Shown: piece after piece, positions 9,031 through 17,848 of the stretch
How positions within the stretch are numbered: position 1 is the stretch's first letter
How the letters are laid out: each line of letters starts with the position of its first letter
Origin: Burkholderiales bacterium
GTDB taxonomy: Bacteria; Pseudomonadota; Gammaproteobacteria; Burkholderiales; Burkholderiaceae_C
Direction: 5' to 3'
DNA: 64,000 nucleotides
Assembly: GCA_016213205.1 (NCBI GenBank)
Contig: JACRAZ010000070.1
Span: 1 to 64,000, forward strand
Position numbers and translations under genes: made by a program
The notes under the pieces: generated by a model
Database searches by the model: none
Seen by the model: only the letters and a program-made list of their open reading frames with translations
What the model was told of the DNA's origin: nothing

Positions 9031-10272
9031 GCGCGCCGGGCGCTTCATCTGGCAGGAGGTGGGCTGCGAGCTCACGTAGGCATCCCACACCACCTCGGAG
9101 CGGAAGCCGTAGCCGGTGTTCTCGGCATCGTGCTTGACGCCCTTGCTGCCCTGCTTGGCCCAGATGCCCAGGAACAGCGGGGCCTGGAGCTGGTGGTCGG
9201 TCTTGCGCATCTCCAGTTCGCCGACGGGGCTCTTGTGGCGCATGCCTTCCAGCGCAAAGGCCACCGCCTTGGGATCGACCGACTTCGCCTCACGCATTGC
9301 CGAGAGCAGCATGTTCATGCTGAACCAGTGCGAGGCGAAGATGAAGTCCTCGTTGTACTTCTTCTTGTAGGCCACGTAGATCTGGTCCAGCTCGGGCGTG
9401 GGCGCGTTGTGGCCCCAGTTCCAGATCACGCCCACCTTGTCGGCGCCCCAGGCGCCCAGCTGCGCCGGCGTGCCGGGGTTGTTGGCGTTCATCGTGAAGT
9501 AGTTGATCTCCAGCCCGAAGTCGCGTGCCGACTTGAACAGCAGGGTCAGGTCGCTGCCCCAGTTGGAGGTGATCACCGTGTCGGCGCCCGAGGCCTTGAT
9601 CTTGGCGATCACCGGCGCGAAGTCGCGCACCAGCGCGATCGGGATGAAGTCGTCGCCGACGATCTGGATGTCCGGCCGCTTGCGCGCCAGGTACTCGCGC
9701 GAGGCCTTGGACACCTGCTGGCCATGGGTGTAGTTCTGGTTCAGCAGGTACACCTTCTTGATGTCCGGCCGCTTGGTGAGGTAGGTGGTGAGCGCCTCGA
9801 TCTTCATCTCGCTGCTCGGGTAGAAGCGGAAGTGCCAGAAGCTGCAGCGGTCGTTGGTCAGCCCCGGGTCCATGGCGGAGTAGTTCAGGAACAGCGCCGC
9901 CTTGTCCGGCTCGCGTTCGGCCAGCTTGTTCAGCGCATCCACCAGCGCGAAGGCCACGCCGGAGCCACCACCTTGCGTGATGTAGCGGATGCCCTGGTCG
10001 CTGGCGGCCTTCAGCGCATTGGCGCTTTCCTGCGTGGAGCCCTTGCCGTCGAAGGGCACGATCTCGAATTTGGGCGCGTTGGGGCCGCTGCGCGCATTGA
10101 GCTGCTGCACCACCTCGCGCAGCTGTTGCAGCGAGCCCTGGCCGGCCAGCGCAAAGGGGCCGGAGAGCACATCGATGAAGGCCACCTTCACGGTCTGGGC
10201 GCCGGCGGCGAGCGAGGCGAAGAACAGGCTGGCGAGGGCCAGCACTCTGGTGGTGTGTCGGGCAGGCAACAT
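9028..10272 (-). CDS. ABC-type substrate-binding protein (branched-chain amino acid family)
   Basis: A 414-residue periplasmic receptor. Residues 1-25 form a signal peptide (VLALASLFFASLAAGAQT). The mature part has the type I two-lobed fold of the Leu/Ile/Val-binding class (KVAFIDVLSGPFALAGQGSL, then ITQGGGSGVAFALVDAL and DTVITSNWGSDLTLLF). No permease or ATPase genes adjoin, so it is either an orphan receptor or depends on a transporter elsewhere. The start at 10272 precedes an ideal signal peptide; the longer frame to 10389 does not fit. It lies 190 bases after the acyl-CoA synthetase gene and has its own palindromic upstream site, so it may be separately controlled. Ligand unknown. Confidence 0.88.
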   Translation of the reverse strand: MLPARHTTRVLALASLFFASLAAGAQTVKVAFIDVLSGPFALAGQGSLQQLREVVQQLNARSGPNAPKFEIVPFDGKGSTQESANALKAASDQGIRYITQGGGSGVAFALVDALNKLAEREPDKAALFLNYSAMDPGLTNDRCSFWHFRFYPSSEMKIEALTTYLTKRPDIKKVYLLNQNYTHGQQVSKASREYLARKRPDIQIVGDDFIPIALVRDFAPVIAKIKASGADTVITSNWGSDLTLLFKSARDFGLEINYFTMNANNPGTPAQLGAWGADKVGVIWNWGHNAPTPELDQIYVAYKKKYNEDFIFASHWFSMNMLLSAMREAKSVDPKAVAFALEGMRHKSPVGELEMRKTDHQLQAPLFLGIWAKQGSKGVKHDAENTGYGFRSEVVWDAYVSSQPTSCQMKRPAR

Positions 10273-10302
10273 GGCGGGGCCTTTCTGGGGCAAGGGGTCG
10301 GC

Positions 10303-10320
10303 CACACACGATCGTGTGTG
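10303..10320. promoter_or_regulatory. 18-bp perfect palindrome upstream of the receptor gene
   Basis: CACACACGATCGTGTGTG is a perfect inverted repeat with no spacer. It is centred about 40 bases upstream of the start codon at 10272, inside the intergenic region. The position and symmetry fit an operator for a dimeric regulator. The regulator is unknown. Confidence 0.5.
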
Positions 10321-10462
10321 CTGCCACGCAGAATATGCGCCGCGGTGCCCGGGGCTTGTCATCTGGGCGACGGCGCCACCCTGCCGCACGAGGGGGATTT
10401 CCCCAGGGCCGCTCGCCGCGTGCCGGAGGGCGCTGCGGCCCGGCGCCGGGTGCCGCGGCGGA

Positions 10463-12016
<1,554 letters not shown>

Positions 12017-12086
12017 GGCGCGGCTGCTGTGAAGGGGGCTGCGAGGGCTGCTGTGGGCGCGGGCGTGGGGGCGATGATGGCGCGAT

Positions 12087-13136
12087 TCAATCGACCTTGG
12101 CGCCGGAGAATTTGACCACCTCGGCCCACTTGCGGATGTCGTCGTCGAGCACGGTGGCAAAGCGCTCCGGGCTGCCGCCCAGCGGCGTGTAGCCCATGCC
12201 CACCAGGCGGGTGCGGAAGGCGGGCGTGTTCAGCGCGGTGTTCACGACCTCGTTCACCTTGGCCACCACCTCGGGCGGCGTGCCCTTGGGCGCCACCAGC
12301 CCGAACCAGGTTTCCGACAGCAGCGCGGGCATGCCGGCCTCGCGGGCGGTGGGCACCTCGGGCAGCACCTCGCTGCGCTTGTCGGCCATCACCGCCAGTG
12401 CGCGCAGCCGGCCGTCCTTCACCAGCGGTGCCGCGGCGGCCACGCCGGGAAACGCAAGCTGCAACCGGTTGGCCACGAGGTCGGTGAACACCGCGCCGGG
12501 CGAGGTGTAGGGCACGTGCACCATGAAGGTTCCGGTGATCTTCTTGAACAGCTCGCCCGACAGGTGGTACGAGCTGCCGCTGCCGGTGGAGCCGAAGTTC
12601 AGCTGGCCCGGGCGGGCCTTGGCGTGGCTGGCCAGCTCGGCCAGCGTGGCGGTGGGCAGGCTGGGGTGCGCCACCACGATGTTGGGCAGCGAGCCGATCA
12701 GCACCAGCAGGTCCAGGTCCTTCTGCGGGTGGTAGGGCTTGGCGTGGTACAGCGTGACGGCCGACACCAGCGTGCCGGCCCAGCCCAGCATCAGCGTGTA
12801 GCCGTCGGGCGGCGACTTCACGGCCGCCACCGCGCCCACGTTGCCGTTGGCGCCGGGCTTGTTCTCCACCACGAAGGTCTGGCCCAGGCTGCGGCCCAGC
12901 TCCTCGGCCACCAGCCGCGCCAGCGGGTCGGCGCTGCCGCCGGGCGCGGCGGGCACGATGATGCGCACCGTCTTCGCCGGCCAGGCCTGCGCCTGCGCCG
13001 GGCCGGGGGCCAGCAGTGCGGCCGGCACCAGCAGCGGCAGGCCCACGGGCGCCAGCAGCGTGGCCACGATCAGGCGCCGCCAGCCGGCCGCGGTGCGGTG
13101 GCGGTTGCGCGGTGCGGTGCGGGTGGGGGCGGTCAT
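12087..13136 (-). CDS. Bug/TctC-family periplasmic solute receptor
   Basis: A 349-residue receptor of the tripartite tricarboxylate transport type. A long signal region (residues 1-50) ends APGPAQAQA, followed by the family start WPAKTVRIIVPAAPGGSAD, then VVENKPGANGNVGAVAAVKS and PPDGYTLMLGWAGTL. These receptors bind carboxylates or related small acids. No TctA or TctB membrane genes are nearby, as is common for the expanded Bug families of Burkholderiales. Its location between an acyl-CoA dehydrogenase and an acyl-CoA synthetase gene suggests it captures the organic acid that this group degrades. Ligand unknown. Confidence 0.9.
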   Translation of the reverse strand: MTAPTRTAPRNRHRTAAGWRRLIVATLLAPVGLPLLVPAALLAPGPAQAQAWPAKTVRIIVPAAPGGSADPLARLVAEELGRSLGQTFVVENKPGANGNVGAVAAVKSPPDGYTLMLGWAGTLVSAVTLYHAKPYHPQKDLDLLVLIGSLPNIVVAHPSLPTATLAELASHAKARPGQLNFGSTGSGSSYHLSGELFKKITGTFMVHVPYTSPGAVFTDLVANRLQLAFPGVAAAAPLVKDGRLRALAVMADKRSEVLPEVPTAREAGMPALLSETWFGLVAPKGTPPEVVAKVNEVVNTALNTPAFRTRLVGMGYTPLGGSPERFATVLDDDIRKWAEVVKFSGAKVD

Positions 13137-13165
13137 CGGGGTCTCCTCGAACAGGGGGTGGCGGC

Positions 13166-13195
13166 GTCAGGGTCAGGGTCAGAGTCAGGGTCAGT
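13166..13195. repeat. Hexanucleotide tandem repeat (five GTCAGG-type units)
   Basis: Five consecutive units, GTCAGG, GTCAGG, GTCAGA, GTCAGG, GTCAGT, lie across the stop codon of the acyl-CoA dehydrogenase gene and its downstream spacer. On the coding strand they supply extra in-register TGA stops. Slippage here would change the spacer length but not the protein. Confidence 0.6.
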
Positions 13196-14363
13196 AGGAC
13201 TTGGGCAGCCCCAGCACACGCTCGGCGATGTGGCTGAGGATCAGCTCGCGGCTGACCGGCGCGATGCGCGGGATCATGATTTCGCGCAGGTAGCGCTCGA
13301 CATGGAACTCCTTCGAGTAGCCCATGCCGCCGTGCGTGAGCACTGCGCGCTCGCAGGCCCGGAAGCCGGCCTCGGCGGCCAAGTACTTGGCGGCATTGGC
13401 CTGCGCGCCGCACTCGCGCCCGTTGTCGTGCAGCCAGGCCGCCTGCAACGTGAGCAGTTGCGCCGCTTCGAGCTCCACCCAGTTCTCGGCCAGCGGGTGC
13501 TGGATGCCCTGGTTCTGGCCGATGGGGCGGTCGAACACCACGCGCTCGCGGGCATAGGCGGCGGCCTTGCGCAGCGCGATCTGGCCCACGCCCACGGCCT
13601 CGGCCGCGAGCAGGATGCGCTCGGGGTTCATGCCGTGCAGGATGTACTTGAAGCCCTTGCCTTCCTCGCCGATGCGGTCTTCCAGCGGGATTTCCAGCCC
13701 GTCGAAGAACAGCTCGTTGGAATCGACGCAGTGGCGGCCCATCTTGTCGATGGCGCGCACCTGCACCTTGCTGCGGTCGAGGTCGGTGTAGAACAGCGAC
13801 AGGCCGTCCGCCTGCCGGCCCGGCGGCAGGTCTTCCACCGCGGTGGTGCGCGCCAGCAGCAGGATCTTGTCGGCCACCTGCGCGGTGGAGATCCACACCT
13901 TCTGGCCGTGCACCACGTAGCGGTCGCCCTGGCGCACGGCACGGGTCTTCAGCCGCGTGGTGTTCAGGCCGGCATCGGGCTCGGTGACGCCGAAGCAGGC
14001 CTTCACCCGGCCCTGGGCCATGGGCGGCAGCATGCGCTGCTTCTGTTCCTCGGTGCCGTACGCGGCCACCGGCATCAGGCCGAAGATGTTGATGTGGATG
14101 CTGGAGCAGCCGCTCAGGCAGGCGCCGGATTCGGCCACCGTCTTCATCATCCACGCGGCTTCCTGCACGCCCAGGCCGGCGCCGCCGTAGGCATCCGGGA
14201 TGGCCAGGCCCAGCCAGCCGGCCGCGCCCATGGCGTGATAGAACTCGTGCGGGAACACGCCGTCGATGTCGCGCTCGCGCCAGTAGGTTTCAGGAAAGCG
14301 TGCGCACAAGGACCGCACGGCCTCGCAGATCGATTGCTGTTCGGGCGTGGGGTCGAAGTTCAT
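13191..14363 (-). CDS. Acyl-CoA dehydrogenase
   Basis: A 390-residue FAD enzyme catalysing alpha,beta-dehydrogenation of an acyl-CoA. Signatures: CFGVTEPDAGLNTTRLKTRA (FAD/substrate-binding middle domain) and KYLAAEAGFRACERAVLTHG near the C-terminus, before GGMGYSKEFHVERYLREIMI. In that region family members place the flavin contacts; the catalytic Glu is probably within the C-terminal part. The length is normal. It is part of the minus-strand catabolic group: the enoyl-CoA hydratase gene ends 51 bases upstream and the Bug receptor gene starts 54 bases downstream. The substrate cannot be predicted. The stop codon sits in a hexanucleotide repeat. Confidence 0.92.
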   Translation of the reverse strand: MNFDPTPEQQSICEAVRSLCARFPETYWRERDIDGVFPHEFYHAMGAAGWLGLAIPDAYGGAGLGVQEAAWMMKTVAESGACLSGCSSIHINIFGLMPVAAYGTEEQKQRMLPPMAQGRVKACFGVTEPDAGLNTTRLKTRAVRQGDRYVVHGQKVWISTAQVADKILLLARTTAVEDLPPGRQADGLSLFYTDLDRSKVQVRAIDKMGRHCVDSNELFFDGLEIPLEDRIGEEGKGFKYILHGMNPERILLAAEAVGVGQIALRKAAAYARERVVFDRPIGQNQGIQHPLAENWVELEAAQLLTLQAAWLHDNGRECGAQANAAKYLAAEAGFRACERAVLTHGGMGYSKEFHVERYLREIMIPRIAPVSRELILSHIAERVLGLPKSY

Positions 14364-14414
14364 GGGGCGGGCTGGCTGGTGGGGGTTGCCGGGGCTGGGG
14401 GCGGGGTGCGCGCT

Positions 14415-15188
14415 TCAGCGGCCACGCCACTGCGGCGGGCGCTTCTCGGCAAAGGCGCGCGGGCCTTCCTGCGCGTCCTCGCTCAGGTACACGGGCTCGA
14501 ACAGCGCTTGCGCCGCATCCAGCGCCGCCGAGCGGCCCATCTCGGTGGCCAGGCTCACCAGCGCGCGCGCGGCGCGCACCGTGAGCGGTGCGTTGGCGGC
14601 AATGCCGCGCGCCATGGCCAGCGCGCGCTCGCGCAGCTGCGCCAGCGGCACCACTTCGTTCACGTAGCCGAGCTGGTGCGCGCGCTGCGCGCTCATCGGC
14701 TGGCCGGTGAGCAGCAGCTCCATCATCACGCGCTGCGGCAGCATGTGCAGCAGCGGCGCCGCCCAGGGCATGCCGCGCCCCACCTTGGCCTCGGTGATGG
14801 CGAAGCGGGCGTGCTCGGCGGCGATGCACAGGTCGCACATCTGCGCAAACAGGAAGCCGCCGGCATAGGCCACGCCGTTCACCGCGGCGATCACCGGCTT
14901 GCTCACCTGTTCCACATCGCCCAGCACCGGCAGCATGTCGCGTGGCGGCACGCGCAGCCCGGTGGCGGCGGCTTCCTTCAGGTCCATGCCGGCGCAGAAG
15001 GCCTTGTCGCCGGCACCGGTGAGGATGGCCACCCGCACCGCATCGTCCGCCTCGATGCGACGCCAGGCCTTGCGCAGGCCCTCGATCACGCCGCGGTTGA
15101 TGGCGTTGCGCTGCGCCGGCCGGTCGATCGTGACCACGGCGATGCCGCCGTCTTCCACCTGGTAGGTGATGTCGGGGCTGAGGTTCAT
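14415..15188 (-). CDS. Enoyl-CoA hydratase/isomerase family protein
   Basis: A 257-residue crotonase-fold protein. The oxyanion-hole segments are visible: AILTGAGDKAFCAGMDLKEA and PVIAAVNGVAYAGGFLFAQM. In classical hydratases the two catalytic Glu residues flank the third helix. Here the second region reads FAITEAKVGRGMPWAAPLL, so the acid/base set may differ and the exact reaction (hydratase, isomerase or hydrolase) is open. The ATG at 15188 overlaps the CoA-transferase stop as ATGA, so the two genes are translationally coupled. The much longer frame upstream belongs to a shadow of the CoA-transferase. Confidence 0.9.
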   Translation of the reverse strand: MNLSPDITYQVEDGGIAVVTIDRPAQRNAINRGVIEGLRKAWRRIEADDAVRVAILTGAGDKAFCAGMDLKEAAATGLRVPPRDMLPVLGDVEQVSKPVIAAVNGVAYAGGFLFAQMCDLCIAAEHARFAITEAKVGRGMPWAAPLLHMLPQRVMMELLLTGQPMSAQRAHQLGYVNEVVPLAQLRERALAMARGIAANAPLTVRAARALVSLATEMGRSAALDAAQALFEPVYLSEDAQEGPRAFAEKRPPQWRGR

Positions 15189-16396
15189 GGCGCGGGCTCG
15201 TCGGCCTGCCGGGCCACGCCGGCACCGCACAAGGCATCGATCTCGGCGGCGCTGTAGCCGGCCTGCTGCAGCAGCTCGCGCGTGTGCTCGCCGGTGCGGG
15301 GCGCGGGGCGGGGCGGCGCCGGTGTGTGGTGGGCCCAGGTGATGGGCATGCGCAGGCTGCGCAGGGTGCCCTCGCTGGGGTGCTCGACGGTGGTGAAGAA
15401 GCCGGTGGCCTGCAGGTGCGGGTCGTGCAGGATGCTGTGCAGGTCGTGCAGGGGCATGAAGGGCACGTCGGCCGCTTCGAGCAGGGCCATCCATTCGGCG
15501 GTGCTGCGCTGCTCGAAGATGCGCGCCAGCGTGCCGTACACATGGTCCACATGTTCGGTGCGGCTGGCATAGCTTGCAAAGCGAGCGTCCTCCTGCAGCA
15601 GCGATTCGCGGCCGATGGCGCGCAGGAAGCCCTGCCACTGCTTGTCGTTGTAGACCATGGCGCAGAGGTAGCCGTCGCGGGTGCGGTACGGGCGACGTTC
15701 GGGCGAGAGCAGGCGCACGTAGCCGCCGGCATCCAGCGGCGGCACGAAGGTCTGGCCGCCCAGGTGGTCGCCCAGCACGAAGGCGGCCATGGTCTCGAAC
15801 ATCGGGATGTCGATGCGGTCGCCGCGGCCGGTGCGCTCGCGCGCCAGCAGGCTGGCCAGGATGGCGCCCACCGCGGTGACGCCGACGATGCGGTCGGCCA
15901 TCGCGCTGGGCACGTAGCGCGGGATGTCGCCGCTGGCTTGCGCCATCAGCGCGGGCAGGGCGGCGGCGCCCTGGATCAGGTCGTCATACGCCGGGCGGGC
16001 GGCGTAGGGGCCGTCCTGGCCGAAGCCGAACAAGCCCGCGTAGACGATGCGTGGGTTGATCGCGGCCACCGCCTCGTAGCCCAGGCCCAGCCGCGCCATG
16101 GCCTGCGGGCGCACGTTGTAGGCCAGCACGTCGGCATCCACGAGCAGGCGCTGCAGCACCGCCAGGCCTTCGGGCTGCTTGAGGTCGAGCACCAGGCTGC
16201 GCTTGTTTCGGTTGGCGTTCAGGAACACCGGGCCCATGTCGGCGTGGCGCGCGGGGCCGATCTGGCGCACCAGGTCGCCTGGCGGGGCTTCCACCTTCAC
16301 CACATCGGCCCCCATGTCGCCCAGGGACTGGGTGGCCACCGGGCCCATGAGCACCGAGGTCATGTCGATCACGCGGATGCCGTGCAGCGGGCCCAT
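15185..16396 (-). CDS. CaiB/BaiF family (class III) CoA-transferase
   Basis: A 403-residue formyl-CoA transferase-type enzyme. Family landmarks are GIRVIDMTSVLMGPVATQSL at the N-terminus, GADVVKVEAPPGDLVRQ, NRNKRSLVLDLKQPEG, and GFGQDGPYAARPAYDDLIQG. The nucleophilic Asp of the family is expected in the DLIQ region or just after. It moves CoA between carboxylic acids through an anhydride intermediate. It is the first gene of the minus-strand catabolic group, divergent from an IclR regulator with an inverted-repeat operator between them, so induction by the substrate through IclR is likely. The acid itself is unknown. Confidence 0.92.
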   Translation of the reverse strand: MGPLHGIRVIDMTSVLMGPVATQSLGDMGADVVKVEAPPGDLVRQIGPARHADMGPVFLNANRNKRSLVLDLKQPEGLAVLQRLLVDADVLAYNVRPQAMARLGLGYEAVAAINPRIVYAGLFGFGQDGPYAARPAYDDLIQGAAALPALMAQASGDIPRYVPSAMADRIVGVTAVGAILASLLARERTGRGDRIDIPMFETMAAFVLGDHLGGQTFVPPLDAGGYVRLLSPERRPYRTRDGYLCAMVYNDKQWQGFLRAIGRESLLQEDARFASYASRTEHVDHVYGTLARIFEQRSTAEWMALLEAADVPFMPLHDLHSILHDPHLQATGFFTTVEHPSEGTLRSLRMPITWAHHTPAPPRPAPRTGEHTRELLQQAGYSAAEIDALCGAGVARQADEPAP

Positions 16397-16460
16397 GGTC
16401 AGCCGCGCCCGACCACCGGCCGGCGCCGCGGGGCCGGGGCAGGGGCAGGGGGTGGGGCTA

Positions 16461-16499
16461 TGTTCCTGTACATGAACAAAGAATACATGCGCAGGAACA
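16461..16499. promoter_or_regulatory. Candidate IclR operator between divergent genes
   Basis: Two nested dyads lie in the 229-base divergent region. TGTTCCTGTACATGAACA (16461-16478) is palindromic apart from one pair and is centred on TGTACA. TGTTCCTG (16461-16468) also pairs perfectly with CAGGAACA (16492-16499). The site is 65-103 bases before the CoA-transferase start and is the obvious candidate for the adjacent IclR regulator. Confidence 0.55.
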
Positions 16500-16625
16500 C
16501 ATCCGCAATCCGGGATCCCGCCTCATGGAGCAGGGAAAACGCGTGGTGGCACGGCCGGCCGCGGGGGGTGCGGTGGCCTGCATTCCTGCGCTGGTACAGT
16601 TTGTTCAGCCACCTGTCGAGCCGCC

Positions 16626-17378
16626 GTGAACGTCAAACAAGCCGCCAATGTCCTGGACCTGATCGAGTTCTTCGCGCAGCACCGCCAGCCGGCCACGCTG
16701 GCCGAGATCGCCAGGCACTTCCAGTGGCCGCGCTCGAGCACCTTCAACCTGCTGGGCACGCTGGCCAACCGGGGCTTTCTGTACGAGCCGAAGGCGCGCG
16801 GGGGCTACTACCCGGCGCCGCTGTGGTCGGCGCTGGTGCAGCAGATCGAGTCGGCGCAGCCGATCCCGCCGCAACTTCACGCGCTGCTGCAGGCGCTGGT
16901 GGAAGAGACCGGCGAAACCGCCGTGCTGGCCGCGGCCAGCGGCGCCCACGCGGTGTTCGTGGATGCGGTGGAATCGCCGAATGCGGTGCGCTACAGCGCC
17001 CGGCCTGGCAAGCTGGTGCCGCTGCACCTCACGGCCACCGGGCGTGCCCTGCTCGCGCAGATGGCGCCCGCCGACCGGGCCGCGGTGCTGCGCCGGGCCA
17101 CCTTCGAGCGCCACACCGACACCACGCTGATGAGCGTGGCCGCGGTGGAAAAGGAGATCAAGCGCTCGCAGCAGCGCGGCTGGTTCGAGGGCCGCGCCGA
17201 GTTCACGCCCGACCTGGGCGGCGTGGCGCTGCCGCTGCAACTGCCGCACCGGCAGTTCGCGGTGCTGGTGGCCGGGCCGATGTTCCGCGTGCAGCCGCGC
17301 ATGCCGGAGCTGGTGCGCATCCTGGGCCGCACGCTCGAGCGGCACCTGGCCGAGCTGCCGCCGGACCCGGCGGCCTGA
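16626..17378 (+). CDS. IclR-family transcriptional regulator
   Basis: A 250-residue regulator with an N-terminal winged HTH (about 1-60: NVLDLIEFFAQHRQPATLAE, then WPRSSTFNLLGTLANRGFL) and a C-terminal effector-binding domain (about 75-245, with SARPGKLVPLHLTATGRALL and GVALPLQLPHRQFAVLVAG). It starts with GTG at 16626. It is divergent from the CoA-transferase gene and the rest of the acyl-CoA group, which is its likely regulon. Whether it acts as repressor or activator cannot be read from the sequence. Confidence 0.92.
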   Translation: MNVKQAANVLDLIEFFAQHRQPATLAEIARHFQWPRSSTFNLLGTLANRGFLYEPKARGGYYPAPLWSALVQQIESAQPIPPQLHALLQALVEETGETAVLAAASGAHAVFVDAVESPNAVRYSARPGKLVPLHLTATGRALLAQMAPADRAAVLRRATFERHTDTTLMSVAAVEKEIKRSQQRGWFEGRAEFTPDLGGVALPLQLPHRQFAVLVAGPMFRVQPRMPELVRILGRTLERHLAELPPDPAA

Positions 17379-17441
17379 TCCGAAACCCGTGCCCGGCAGC
17401 GGCCCGTGCACGCCGGCCGGGCGTCCCCGGCGGCCCGCCGC

Positions 17442-17828
17442 TCAGGGCACGGCCTGGTTCCACAGCATGCGGCTGATCTTGGCCTGGCCGCCGACGTCGC
17501 GGAAGACCCAGAACTCGCGCGAGTGGACCACCTGGGTGGGCGCACCGTTGTCGAACGTGATGGTTTCGGTGCCCAGGATGGCGGCCGCGCTGAAGGCCTC
17601 GGACACCATGATCTCCACCGCTTCGAACACCGGCTCGATGCGGTTGCCCGCCATCACCTGGGAGAAGCCGATCGCGATCTGCCGGGGGCCGATGCGGGTC
17701 TCGCGGCCCAGGGGCCACCACACCGCATCATCGGTGAAGAGGCTGGCATAGCCCTCGATGTCTGCGCTGCGCACGTAGTGCGGCTGGATTTCCTGGTAGA
17801 TCTTCTCGATCTGTTCGCGTGTGACCAT
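17442..17828 (-). CDS. SnoaL/NTF2-like fold protein, last gene of the LodA-type operon
   Basis: A 128-residue protein with the cone-fold pattern of SnoaL-like proteins: an N-terminal helix ending YVRSADIEGYASLFTDDAVW, then a beta-rich half (GTETITFDNGAPTQVVHSRE). The family includes small cyclases, isomerases and proteins with no known activity, so the function is open. It starts 20 bases after the M61 peptidase stop on the same strand. It is therefore probably the last gene of the eight-gene transcript beginning at 27845. The convergent IclR gene ends 63 bases away. Confidence 0.8.
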   Translation of the reverse strand: MVTREQIEKIYQEIQPHYVRSADIEGYASLFTDDAVWWPLGRETRIGPRQIAIGFSQVMAGNRIEPVFEAVEIMVSEAFSAAAILGTETITFDNGAPTQVVHSREFWVFRDVGGQAKISRMLWNQAVP

Positions 17829-17848
17829 GGTGGGCAAGCTCCGATGCG

